From NCBI GenBank assembly GCA_947456055.1, contig CANGSR010000003.1:1-48580 (forward strand): DNA of 48,580 nt, given 5' to 3'. Below, one piece after another: positions 19,160 to 28,672 of this stretch. Numbering within the stretch: position 1 is the first letter of the stretch; each line of letters starts with the position of its first letter. Position numbers and translations under genes: made by a program. The DNA is from Chitinophagaceae bacterium. Its GTDB lineage: Bacteria > Bacteroidota > Bacteroidia > Chitinophagales > Chitinophagaceae. The notes beneath the pieces were generated by a model that saw nothing but the letters and a program-made list of their open reading frames with translations, searched no databases and was not told where the DNA came from.

Positions 19160-19375
19160 GTACCAAATTTCTTAAATAATGTTGTACTATTTTTCTTAGA
19201 TGATGCTGTACCATTTCTCTTAAATGATGCCGTACCATTTCTCTTAAATGATGCCGTACCATTTCTCTTAAATGATGCCGTACCATTTCTCTTAAATGAT
19301 GTTGTACCATTTCTCTTAAATGATGCTGCACCATTTCTCTAATAAGACGTTGTACTATTTCTCTAATATTATGCT
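19160..19375. repeat. Nine tandem 24-bp repeats upstream of fic, consensus GTACCATTTCTCTTAAATGATGCC
   Basis: Units at 19160, 19184, 19208, 19232, 19256, 19280, 19304, 19328, 19352, exact 24-bp period; units 3-5 identical, outer units diverged. Confidence 0.95.
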
Positions 19376-19576
19376 TTAGAGATAATCATCAATTAAATTG
19401 GTGGGCAGAATGACAGTCTACAAAACAACACACAAGATATAATGTTCAATAAATCAGACAATAAATATACTATTGCTCAATTTTATAATCAGAAAACTGG
19501 CAAAAATATTTCTAAATTCCAACCAATAAACCAGAAACGACTATCTACTAAGTGCTATATACTAACTACCAAAGAC

Positions 19577-20716
19577 CTAAACAACCGGCTTCAGCTTAAA
19601 CAATAATTGCAAATCCTTGTCCTGGGTGAGCTTTAAGGATAGATAAACCCTTTTAGATTTATCTACAGTTACTTCAGTTTTGGAAGTGTACACCCTGCCA
19701 TTCTTAAAGGCCAAAGCAATCATAATAGCCTTTGTCCCAACCGGGATATTGGAGAAATAGTTTCTTTCATTGTACTCATACACATCAGTCATTACACTAT
19801 TGATATCGGTAAACGCCAAAAATACTTCTGCACAAACAATGCTGTCCTTAGGGTCAATACCATAGGTGAGATTGGTTAAATTTTCCTCGCCCAGAAAACG
19901 GTCGCAATTGATATACCCGAAACTCTGGATTGCCAATTCATCATAAACCATAGTATGCAACGAGTCTGCCTTATTTTTACCTATCCTTAAATTCTTACCT
20001 TTTCCTGTATCACTCAAAGCTGCTTTTTTGAATTTAGCTGCACTCATTTTTCCTGATTTCAGGCCTTTGAGCATATTCGCTGTATCCTTTTTCGCAGTGC
20101 CATCTTCGCCCATTTTGGCAGTAACAGTAAATTTTTGGGTACCACCTACCCAGTTCATAGTTCCGCTGCTGTCTTTTCTACCATAGAAAACCGACATATC
20201 CTTTGAGCTCAGTTTAGGAAACTGAATCTTGAGGCTATGGCCCATTTTGAACTTTATCTGCTCACCAGCACAGGTCATATTGATATAATAAGCCCCGCCC
20301 GACTCCAATGGCTTGCCATCAGATACCGTTTGCATATAGTTGTTTAATAGTTCTTCCTTGGTGGTCATTTCTTTCAGGTCTACATTAATATCCCCTACCA
20401 CAGGTTGGCCATCCTGCATTACAAAATCGGTAGGGTCTACGTGTATCAGGGTTCCATGAGAGCCCTTGAGTACCACATTTTCCTTAACAGGAACTACCAG
20501 ATGCTGCATAGGTGTCTCCCTGGTTTTCATATAGTGGCTCAGTTTTGCCAACTCTTTTGCTACATCAGGAGTTAATTTTGGGGGTGGGGCTGCAATTACT
20601 TGTTTGGTACTGGTATCTTTGGGTGGTTCGGGCGCTTGGGTCACCTTCTCCTTAGGGTTATTACATCCTGCTGCGAGGCATGCAAAAGCCATAAAAACCA
20701 TTGTAGCGAATTTCAT
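19577..20716 (-). CDS. Hypothetical lipoprotein
   Basis: 'MKFATMVFMAFACLAAGCNNPKEK' lipobox; no recognised domain. Confidence 0.75.
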   Translation of the reverse strand: MKFATMVFMAFACLAAGCNNPKEKVTQAPEPPKDTSTKQVIAAPPPKLTPDVAKELAKLSHYMKTRETPMQHLVVPVKENVVLKGSHGTLIHVDPTDFVMQDGQPVVGDINVDLKEMTTKEELLNNYMQTVSDGKPLESGGAYYINMTCAGEQIKFKMGHSLKIQFPKLSSKDMSVFYGRKDSSGTMNWVGGTQKFTVTAKMGEDGTAKKDTANMLKGLKSGKMSAAKFKKAALSDTGKGKNLRIGKNKADSLHTMVYDELAIQSFGYINCDRFLGEENLTNLTYGIDPKDSIVCAEVFLAFTDINSVMTDVYEYNERNYFSNIPVGTKAIMIALAFKNGRVYTSKTEVTVDKSKRVYLSLKLTQDKDLQLLFKLKPVV

Positions 20717-20837
20717 AATTGCTCTTTTTGGGCCAAAAAATTTATTTACATAGCACTATTAATAAATCATATTCCTGAACTGGATAAGTATAGATAAGTT
20801 TACCACAAAATACTACATATCATTCACAAGTTACAAT

Positions 20838-22142
20838 ATGTTGCAACAAATTAGTGTTTTCTGGTTCCGTAGAGATTTAAGACTTAATGATAATGCGGGG
20901 CTTTACAATGCTTTGCGCTCGGGAAAGCTTGTTTTACCCATCTTTATTTTCGACACACAAATCCTTGATAGCCTGGAAGATAAGAAGGATAAACGGGTAC
21001 AATTCATACACAATGCATTGGCAGCCATGCACCAGCAACTATTGGGTATGGGCAGTGGGCTTACTGTATTGCATGGCACACCGCTGGAATGTTTTAAAAT
21101 ATTAGCACAACAATACACCATTAACCAAGTATTCACCAACCACGATTATGAGCCCTATGCCCATAAACGTGACCTGGAAATGGCCAATTATTTCCACCAA
21201 AACGGTATACAGTTTAATACTTATAAAGACCAGGTAATTTTTGAAAAGAATGAAGTACTAAAAGACAATGGCGAACCCTACACTGTCTTTACCCCTTATA
21301 GCCGCAAATGGAAGGAAAAGCTAAATGATTTCTATTTAAAGCCTTACCCTTGTGAAAAATATCTTGGGCAGTTTTTACAATACCACGCTCCCAATATCCC
21401 TTCAATGGCCCATATTGGCTTTATACCAATAGACCCAGGAACCGTTGCCCCGGTATTAAATGAATCTATTGCAGCCAATTACGACAAAACCCGTGATTTC
21501 CCGGCAATCGTTGGCACTACCAGGCTTAGTGTTCATCTAAGATTTGGCACAGTAAGCATTCGCCAACTCGCCGCAGCCGCACAAAAGCTGAATGGCACCT
21601 ACCTCAATGAACTCATTTGGCGTGAATTTTACATGATGATACTATGGCATTTCCCTCATGTGGTAAATGGCAGTTTCAAAAAAGAATATGATAATATAGT
21701 TTGGCGGAATAATGAGGCCGAATTTAAAGCCTGGTGCGAAGGCCGAACAGGCTACCCAATAGTAGATGCAGGGATGCACGAACTGAACCAAACAGGGTAC
21801 ATGCACAACAGGGTGCGAATGGTAGTGGCAAGTTTCCTTACCAAACACCTGCTAATAGACTGGCGATGGGGTGAAGCCTATTTTGCCGAAAAGCTACTTG
21901 ATTTCGACCTCTCGGCAAATAATGGTGGCTGGCAGTGGGCTGCAGGATGTGGTTGTGATGCTGCACCCTACTTCAGGATTTTTAACCCATATTTACAGAC
22001 CCAAAAATTTGATGCCGACCTCAAATACATCAGGCATTGGGTGCCCGGATACGAACAACTTACCTACCCTCGCCCTATCATAGACCATGCAGTAGCCCGT
22101 GAAAGGTGCCTGAAAGTATATAAAGCCGGATTGGGTAGGTAA
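20838..22142 (+). CDS. phrB: Deoxyribodipyrimidine photolyase
   Basis: 'VFWFRRDLRLNDNAGLYNAL', 'ELIWREFYMMILWHFP', 'GYPIVDAGMHELNQTGYMHNRVRMVVASFLTKHLLIDWRWGEAYFAEKLLDFDLSANNGGWQWAAGCGCDAAPYFRIFNP'. Confidence 0.96.
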   Translation: MLQQISVFWFRRDLRLNDNAGLYNALRSGKLVLPIFIFDTQILDSLEDKKDKRVQFIHNALAAMHQQLLGMGSGLTVLHGTPLECFKILAQQYTINQVFTNHDYEPYAHKRDLEMANYFHQNGIQFNTYKDQVIFEKNEVLKDNGEPYTVFTPYSRKWKEKLNDFYLKPYPCEKYLGQFLQYHAPNIPSMAHIGFIPIDPGTVAPVLNESIAANYDKTRDFPAIVGTTRLSVHLRFGTVSIRQLAAAAQKLNGTYLNELIWREFYMMILWHFPHVVNGSFKKEYDNIVWRNNEAEFKAWCEGRTGYPIVDAGMHELNQTGYMHNRVRMVVASFLTKHLLIDWRWGEAYFAEKLLDFDLSANNGGWQWAAGCGCDAAPYFRIFNPYLQTQKFDADLKYIRHWVPGYEQLTYPRPIIDHAVARERCLKVYKAGLGR

Positions 22143-22149
22143 TATTTAC

Positions 22150-22332
22150 TTATCCAACCTGCGCCTTTACATCACCTTCTATGCTGCGCAATTTTTGCTC
22201 ACAGTAGCCTATCAGCTCATTGGCTGCCTTTACCTTATCGGCAAGCTCGTCCAGCTTTATGGTATCGTCTTCAATTTGGGCCACTAGTTTTTCAAGGGCC
22301 TTGTAGGCTTCATTATAGCTCATCTCCTGCAT
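22150..22332 (-). CDS. xseB: Exodeoxyribonuclease VII small subunit
   Basis: 'SYNEAYKALEKLVAQIEDDTIKLDELADKVKAANELIGYCEQKLRSIE'. Confidence 0.9.
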   Translation of the reverse strand: MQEMSYNEAYKALEKLVAQIEDDTIKLDELADKVKAANELIGYCEQKLRSIEGDVKAQVG

Positions 22333-23470
22333 TGTTCTTAGTCTTTTTGGTTACAGTACTTGTTAGGGTTTCATTCATCAACCGGGTTTCAATCACATCA
22401 TTTTCACTAATCTGCGATGGGTCCACCATTATCCGGCCATTCAGGGTTACAATAGCAAAACCCTTATTAAGGATGGCTGTAGGGCTGGCCATTTTCACCA
22501 GCCGCTTCATTGAGGCGATATTGTTCCATGCCCGCTCCACCATCTTATCGGCCTTTTTCTGTATCTGGTCTCTATAATAAGCTATCTGGTTTTCGAACTC
22601 AAAATTATGGTCTATAATATTGGCCGCCACCTTAGTAGGTGTCTTTTGTTCACGGGCCATCATATCTACAATGCTGGTATTACGGTCGTGGCCTATACCT
22701 GTAAAAATAGGTACAGGGAACGCCGCTACAAGCCTTGACAAATCATAATCTTCAAATGGTTTAAAATCAGTTTGGGAACCACCACCCCTTACAATTGCAA
22801 CTGCATCAAACGGGCCGGGGTGCTGCGCCACCAGCAATAGCTGCTCCAGTATCATTCTGTGTGCCGTATCGCCCTGTATCTGGGTAAGGAACTCCGTAAC
22901 CTTAAAGGCATAGCCATGGCGGTTATTGGCCAACTCCTGTTTCAGGTCACGCTGGCCATCACTATTGGGGGCAGTTATCAGGGCTATGTTTTGGATAACC
23001 AGGGGTAAGGGTAAGGTATTGTTATAGGTACGGTACCTACCATCCACCAGACTTACAGTCTTCGGATTTTCCTTTACCAGTCGCTCCAGGGTTTGCTGCC
23101 GCTCCATCTCCTGAGTGCCAAGGGTGTAGGCCACATCAATTTGCAGCACATCAAGGTTAAGCCCGTATTTAGGATGAAACCTTACCAGTACATTGCAGGT
23201 AATCTCAATACCATCAGCAAATACCTGCTTTGTATGTTTTTCAAAAGCCTCTATCTGCCCGTATGAATTACTCCAGAATACCCCACGCAATTCAGCAATG
23301 GTATTCTTGTTTTCCCGCTCAATGAATTTCAGGTAACACCTACGGGTAGATGTATATTTCTTCACATCGCTCACCTCAGCCTTTATCCAGAATGTATGGC
23401 CTTCAAACCGCTCATCGAGCGTATCTGTTATTTCATTGGCCAGTTGGGATAGTGATATTGTTGGAACCAT
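22313..23470 (-). CDS. xseA: Exodeoxyribonuclease VII large subunit
   Basis: 'LSQLANEITDTLDERFEGHTFWIKAEVSDVK', 'AIVRGGGSQTDFKPFEDYDLSRLVAAFPVPIFTGIGHDRNTSIVDMMA'; ORF open to 23635, ATG 23470 best. Confidence 0.95.
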   Translation of the reverse strand: MVPTISLSQLANEITDTLDERFEGHTFWIKAEVSDVKKYTSTRRCYLKFIERENKNTIAELRGVFWSNSYGQIEAFEKHTKQVFADGIEITCNVLVRFHPKYGLNLDVLQIDVAYTLGTQEMERQQTLERLVKENPKTVSLVDGRYRTYNNTLPLPLVIQNIALITAPNSDGQRDLKQELANNRHGYAFKVTEFLTQIQGDTAHRMILEQLLLVAQHPGPFDAVAIVRGGGSQTDFKPFEDYDLSRLVAAFPVPIFTGIGHDRNTSIVDMMAREQKTPTKVAANIIDHNFEFENQIAYYRDQIQKKADKMVERAWNNIASMKRLVKMASPTAILNKGFAIVTLNGRIMVDPSQISENDVIETRLMNETLTSTVTKKTKNNAGDEL

Positions 23471-23761
23471 TTTTTTATTAGTAGAAAGACGTAAGTAGAA
23501 AGTATAAAGACATATTTTGGAAAGTTTTAGCTTGGGTTTTATATCCCCCGGTTTTCCAGTAACAACGAAATTAGACGATGAAAGGGATAAATAAAATAAG
23601 TCAATAAAAATGTGGAAAACGAAATGTTTTGCCAATAGATAAGGTCTTGCAACAAACTACCTCAGTAGTTATCGTATTTAGCTAAAAAAGTAAACCCTTT
23701 TCATATTGCTTGATCTAAAGTAGAAATATCGATCGCTACAAAAGCCCACTTTACCTTACCC

Positions 23762-25606
23762 CTAAAATAAATCGTAATCCCTTCTTGCTGCATTAATTCT
23801 TACACCCAGGTAAAAATACTGTGAGGTAAGCGATCCATCAATTTGGCCTGTAGTGGTATAGCCATTATTATCTATGCCTGCACCAGCAGTGTATTTACGA
23901 TAGGTACCACCTAAATCTACAAACAGGTTTCTACGCACCTGATAAGAAATATTCAGGTTCACCATCGCACAGTTTGACCTAATACCATTGATCATTTTCA
24001 CCCCATATATACTTTCAGCCGACCTATAAGTATTAAAGATATTGTTACCGAAATTTACCCCACCGGTATCTACCCCTTGTACATAATAAGTAGCCTTAGC
24101 ACTAAGGTAGAGATTTTTCCTTGGTTGGTACCTTATGATACCCATAGCTTTGATAAACCCACAACCCAGAGGGTCGGCCATGGGTTGGTTATAATTGGTA
24201 TAGTTGGCAAGGGTATCTTTTGCTGAGTAGGTATAAGGCCTTACCACATCCAGTTCGCCCTGCAAATCGAGGTTACGTATACCAAATGCATCAAAATATT
24301 TCCCACCCATCTGTACACCCCATTTATTACCATACCAGTTCTTACTACCAAACAGCTCCTTAGCCCTGAACTCATTAAACATCAACTGTCCGTAAAATTG
24401 AAAATGTTTTGCAGCCAAAATCTTGGCACTCATACCAAGTATTGATTTGTCACCCTCACCATTAAACCTGTTCACCGCAGTTGAAAATATTATGGGGTTC
24501 AGGTAAGATGCTTCATATACATTGGGACGATCAAAAACTTCAGCTTCAAAGAAACCCAGATTGAGCCACCTGTTTGTATTCCAGCTCAAATAATGAATTG
24601 TAGAGAATTTATGGTTTACCAATCCATCTCCTAATGCCTTATCATATTGTGGGGTCAGCTCCAGGTACAGGCATTCATAATTCAGCCTCCAGATCCTGGT
24701 CTGGATCTGCATATAAGGCATACTAGATGAATTATCAGTAAGGAATAAACTGCTAATGCCATCACCAATAAAGTGCTTACCATTGCCCAGGGTAATATTT
24801 ACATGGTTCTTTACCGCTTCAAAATTAATATAACCTATTGCCTGCATGTAATCGTAGGCCCCTGTTGGGCTAGCCGGATGCATGAAATAATCTGCCCCCG
24901 GAATAGATTGGTGCTCTTTGGTAACGTACTTATTCACGAAATAGGGATATTGCTCCTGATTATCGGTAATGGAAGTATAGAATGCCACCTTCTTAGAAAT
25001 ATGTCCTCTTATTTCTGCCCCACGGCTCGTGAAATAGCGTAGACTCTTTATTTCACTTCCCGTTGTTGCACCAGTATTATGTTGTTGCATTATAATATTA
25101 TCCGATACAGGATTTACCACCAGATAAAGCCCATCTGCATTTACATGCAGCATATCATACTGCTTTTTATAAAAGACATTGAATATTGGGCGTTTAGAAT
25201 CAATGGCTCCATCAGGATTCACCCCTTCAGATGTATAATTAATCAACTTTCCGGTTTTGCTGGGTTGAGACCATTCCCCATTTTCAGAGAGCATTTGTTC
25301 CAGGTTATAAAGGTCTATCTGGCTCAATGCTTGGGTATTAACTAATGTACCGGCATGATTACTGGTATCACTATTTTGTTGATTCCGTATTTCCTTGTTT
25401 TTCAGAGATTCAAGAAACCTCACTGCATTCCTCCGTGTTTCGGCCTGGTCGCCAAGTGCTATGGTATCGCTCAATCTACCCGACCTTGTTTCAAGCCTGT
25501 CCAGCAAAAGATGGTCTTCTGAATTGAGGGGCAGGAAAGTGCTTTGGGAATAGGTGTATTGAAATGAACAGATAAGCACAGATACCAGGCAAGCTTTTTT
25601 AAGCAT
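23762..25606 (-). CDS. Outer-membrane beta-barrel protein, capsule-assembly Wzi / gliding RemB-like
   Basis: Signal peptide, 'NVTLGNGKHFIGDGISSLFLTDNSSSMPYMQIQTRIWRLNYE', aromatic beta-strand pattern and C-terminal 'YLGVRINAARRDYDLF'. Confidence 0.6.
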   Translation of the reverse strand: MLKKACLVSVLICSFQYTYSQSTFLPLNSEDHLLLDRLETRSGRLSDTIALGDQAETRRNAVRFLESLKNKEIRNQQNSDTSNHAGTLVNTQALSQIDLYNLEQMLSENGEWSQPSKTGKLINYTSEGVNPDGAIDSKRPIFNVFYKKQYDMLHVNADGLYLVVNPVSDNIIMQQHNTGATTGSEIKSLRYFTSRGAEIRGHISKKVAFYTSITDNQEQYPYFVNKYVTKEHQSIPGADYFMHPASPTGAYDYMQAIGYINFEAVKNHVNITLGNGKHFIGDGISSLFLTDNSSSMPYMQIQTRIWRLNYECLYLELTPQYDKALGDGLVNHKFSTIHYLSWNTNRWLNLGFFEAEVFDRPNVYEASYLNPIIFSTAVNRFNGEGDKSILGMSAKILAAKHFQFYGQLMFNEFRAKELFGSKNWYGNKWGVQMGGKYFDAFGIRNLDLQGELDVVRPYTYSAKDTLANYTNYNQPMADPLGCGFIKAMGIIRYQPRKNLYLSAKATYYVQGVDTGGVNFGNNIFNTYRSAESIYGVKMINGIRSNCAMVNLNISYQVRRNLFVDLGGTYRKYTAGAGIDNNGYTTTGQIDGSLTSQYFYLGVRINAARRDYDLF

Positions 25607-25689
25607 AAAGTAAGTTTTGCAGATGTGTATGAGTTAGATTTGCAAAATAACAAAAAATTACCGGGTCGGGACCGGTTCAATCTGTCTAT

Positions 25690-27024
25690 ATGTTACCAAT
25701 ACTAATTAAAAATGCTACGATAGTAAATGAAGGTAAGAGCCTTGTACAGGATGTTTTGGTTCGCGGTGGAATCATAGAGCGTATAGATACCAACATCACC
25801 ATACAGGGTAATTACCAGGAAATTAATGCAGAGGGCCTTTACCTATTGCCCGGTGTTATAGACGACCAGGTGCATTTCAGGGAACCCGGTCTCACCCACA
25901 AGGCTACAATAGGTAGCGAGGCCCGTGCGGCTGTGGCAGGTGGCACTACCTCCTTTATGGAGATGCCCAATACCAACCCACCCGCCACTACCCAGGACCT
26001 ACTGGAAAATAAGTATGCCATTGCCGCAGCCGGCTCGGTTGCCAATTACTCCTTCTTTATGGGGGTGGCTAATAACAATATTGAAGAAGTACTTAAAACC
26101 AATCAAAAGAAAAATGAAGTCTGTGGGGTTAAAATCTTCATGGGCTCAAGTACCGGCGATATGCTGGTAGATAATTATGTTACCCTTACCAGGATTTTTG
26201 GGGATTCTGAATTACTGATTGCCACCCATTGCGAAGATGAGCGCATAATAGCTGCCAACAAAGCCCTATACCCTAACCCCGACAATGCTTCCTTCCATCC
26301 ATTGATACGTGATGCAGAGGCCTGTTTCGAAAGTTCATTTACAGCCATACAACTGGCTATGAGGGGCAATAGCCGCCTGCATATTCTGCATATATCTACA
26401 GCTAAGGAGTTGCAACTGTTTAGCAATATGCTGCCTCTTGCTGAAAAACGGATTACCTGCGAGGTATGCGTACACCACCTGCACTTTACAGCCGATGATT
26501 ATGCACAATTCGGTAACCTCATAAAATGTAACCCTGCCATAAAAGGCCCTGAGAATAAGGCTGCCCTATGGGAAGCCCTGCTCGATGACCGCCTAGATAT
26601 TATTGCCACCGACCATGCCCCACATACCTGGGTGGAAAAAATACAACCCTACCAGTCAGCCCCATCGGGTATTCCTTTGGTGCAGCATTCTCTATTGCTC
26701 ATGTTGCAATATGTGCAGCAAGGCAGGTTATCAATAGAAAAAGTAGTAGAAAAAATGTGCCATGCACCTGCTATATGTTTCCAGATATCTAAACGTGGCT
26801 TTTTACGTGAAGGGTATTTTGCCGATATGGTTTTGGTGGATATAAAGGATAAGACCCTGGTAAGCAAACAAAACATTTTGTACAAATGCGGATGGTCGCC
26901 TTTTGAAGGACACACTTTTCCTGCATCAGTAGTGTACACTTTTGTAAATGGCGAAATAGCCTACCACAATGGCAAAGTGAACGATAGTGTTAGAGGTAGG
27001 AGGTTAACCTTTGAGCGTGGATAA
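25690..27024 (+). CDS. pyrC: Dihydroorotase
   Basis: 'LPGVIDDQVHFREPGLTHKATIGSEARAAVAGGTTSFMEMPNT', 'IATDHAPHT'. Confidence 0.9.
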   Translation: MLPILIKNATIVNEGKSLVQDVLVRGGIIERIDTNITIQGNYQEINAEGLYLLPGVIDDQVHFREPGLTHKATIGSEARAAVAGGTTSFMEMPNTNPPATTQDLLENKYAIAAAGSVANYSFFMGVANNNIEEVLKTNQKKNEVCGVKIFMGSSTGDMLVDNYVTLTRIFGDSELLIATHCEDERIIAANKALYPNPDNASFHPLIRDAEACFESSFTAIQLAMRGNSRLHILHISTAKELQLFSNMLPLAEKRITCEVCVHHLHFTADDYAQFGNLIKCNPAIKGPENKAALWEALLDDRLDIIATDHAPHTWVEKIQPYQSAPSGIPLVQHSLLLMLQYVQQGRLSIEKVVEKMCHAPAICFQISKRGFLREGYFADMVLVDIKDKTLVSKQNILYKCGWSPFEGHTFPASVVYTFVNGEIAYHNGKVNDSVRGRRLTFERG

Positions 27025-27053
27025 ACTTCGCTTAGAGGGACGTGATATTGAAT

Positions 27054-27162
27054 AAACGACCGAAACGACCACTAAACATCCACTAAACGACCGAAAGGAC
27101 CACTAAACTACCGAAACTACCGCTAAACTACCGCTAAACTACCGAAACTACCGAAACTACCG
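27054..27162. repeat. Upstream iteron array: 11 units of 9 bp (AAACnACCG) or 11 bp (AAACnACC(G/A)CT)
   Basis: Units 27054, 27063, 27074, 27085, 27094, 27105, 27114, 27125, 27136, 27145, 27154 with no spacer. Confidence 0.95.
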
Positions 27163-27164
27163 AT

Positions 27165-27197
27165 TTTGAGCTTTTTTAGTAGATTACAATAGATTTG
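27165..27197 (+). promoter_or_regulatory. Bacteroidota promoter TTTG-N21-TAGATTTG for the AlbA_2 gene
   Basis: TTTG 27165-27168 and TAGATTTG 27190-27197; the last iteron ends at 27162, 2 bp from the -33 box. Confidence 0.65.
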
Positions 27198-27234
27198 TTA
27201 TTCAATACCAGGCACTGTATTAATTCTGAATAAT

Positions 27235-28563
27235 ATGGCTGAAGACCAAAACATAGAATATAAAGAATCATGGCGGGATGACTACCTGAAATGGATTTGT
27301 GGATTTGCCAATGCCCAGGGAGGAAAAATTTTCATTGGTATTGATGATAAGGGTGTAGTTACAGGAGTTGAAGATTTTAAAAAACTACTTGAAGATATAC
27401 CCAATAAAGCCATTAGCCATCTTGGGTTGATGCTTGATGTAAACCATCTTACAAAAAACAAAAAACATTTTATTGAAATATCAGTTCAGCCGAGTAGTGT
27501 ACCTATATCCTATGCAGGCAGGTACTATTATAGAAGTGGCAGCACTAAGCAGGAACTGAAAGGAAATGCATTGCACCAATTTCTAATGAAGAAAATTGGT
27601 ATGTCATGGGAACAACGGCCAATTCCAGAAGCTACCATAAAAGATATTGATGAAAGTGCAATAAGAAACTTTATACAAAAAGCATATACAAACCATCGTA
27701 TTGCCGATAATGCAAGCCAGACCGACACTATCACATTACTTAAAAACCTTGATTTAATAAATGATAATGGCGAGCTTCTTCTGGCTGCTTTGCTTTTATT
27801 TGGCAAAAAACCTACACGTTATTCCCAGTCAGCGTATTTTAAAATAGGGAAGTTTGGTAAATCAGAAGCTGACTTATTGTTTCAGGATATTGTAGAAGGT
27901 AATATCCTGGAAATGGCCGATAAGGTGATGGCAATTTTGGAAAGCAAATACCTAACCCGTCCCATATCTTACAAAGGACTACTCCGGATGGAACCACTGG
28001 AATATCCCGAACCTGCTTTAAGAGAAGCAATACTTAATGCCATCATCCATAAAGACTACTCTGAAACAACTGTTTTTCTAAGTATCTACGACCATAAACT
28101 AACAATCTGGAATCCTGGTAGGTTACCTGATTCATGGAATGCAGGTGTACTTAAAGCTCCCCACCATTCCCGGCCCCGCAACCGATGCATTGCCGACGTT
28201 TTCTTCAAAGCCGGTTATATTGAATCATGGGGAAGAGGAATACGTGTTATGCTGGAATCATGTAAAGAGGCGGGACTACCCGAACCAATTATAGAAGAGT
28301 ACCTTGATGGTGTCCAGGTTACTTTTCTCAAAGACACTTATTCCGAAGAATATTTACGTACACTCGATATTAATGAGCGTCAGGTTAAAGCCGTACTATA
28401 TGTAAAGGAAAAAAAATCTATCAAAAGTTCAGAGTACCAGTTGCTCAATGATGTTGGAAAATCAGTTGCCACTGATGAACTTAGAGACTTGATTGACAAA
28501 AATATTTTGGAAAAACAAGGTTCTACCGGGCGAGGAACGAAGTTTGTTCTATTAATAAAATAA
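27235..28563 (+). CDS. AlbA_2 (Schlafen-type DNA/RNA-binding) plus HATPase_c_4 domain protein with C-terminal wHTH-like region
   Basis: 'EYKESWRDDYLKWICGFANAQGGKIFIGIDDKGVVTGV' (AlbA_2), 'PEPALREAILNAIIHKDYSE', 'HHSRPRNRCIADVFFKAGYIESWGRGIRVMLESCKEAGLPEP' (HATPase_c_4). Confidence 0.92.
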   Translation: MAEDQNIEYKESWRDDYLKWICGFANAQGGKIFIGIDDKGVVTGVEDFKKLLEDIPNKAISHLGLMLDVNHLTKNKKHFIEISVQPSSVPISYAGRYYYRSGSTKQELKGNALHQFLMKKIGMSWEQRPIPEATIKDIDESAIRNFIQKAYTNHRIADNASQTDTITLLKNLDLINDNGELLLAALLLFGKKPTRYSQSAYFKIGKFGKSEADLLFQDIVEGNILEMADKVMAILESKYLTRPISYKGLLRMEPLEYPEPALREAILNAIIHKDYSETTVFLSIYDHKLTIWNPGRLPDSWNAGVLKAPHHSRPRNRCIADVFFKAGYIESWGRGIRVMLESCKEAGLPEPIIEEYLDGVQVTFLKDTYSEEYLRTLDINERQVKAVLYVKEKKSIKSSEYQLLNDVGKSVATDELRDLIDKNILEKQGSTGRGTKFVLLIK

Positions 28564-28654
28564 ACTACCGCTAAACTACCGAAACTACCGCTAAACTACC
28601 GCTAAACTACCGAAACTACCGCTAAACATCCACTTAACGACCGAAACGACCACT
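28562..28654. repeat. Downstream iteron array: 9 units of the same 9/11-bp family, overlapping the AlbA_2 stop codon
   Basis: Units 28562, 28573, 28582, 28593, 28604, 28613, 28624, 28635, 28644; same words AAACTACCG(CT), AAACATCCACT, AACGACCG. Confidence 0.95.
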
Positions 28655-28672
28655 TTTAAGAATTTTCCTTCA

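Noticed and set aside
19104-19334. Tracked ORF encoding (MVRHHLRE)n
   Set aside because: It is an out-of-frame read of the 24-bp repeats; 24 is a multiple of 3 so the frame stays open by default. In the fic frame there is a stop (19150-19152) just upstream of the ATG, so it is not a fic extension either.
19160-19375. CRISPR array interpretation of the 24-bp repeats
   Set aside because: Tandem repeats without spacers and with graded degeneracy; no cas genes.
27054-28654. CRISPR array interpretation of the AlbA_2-flanking repeats
   Set aside because: Units are 9-11 bp and contiguous with no unique spacers; no cas genes nearby.
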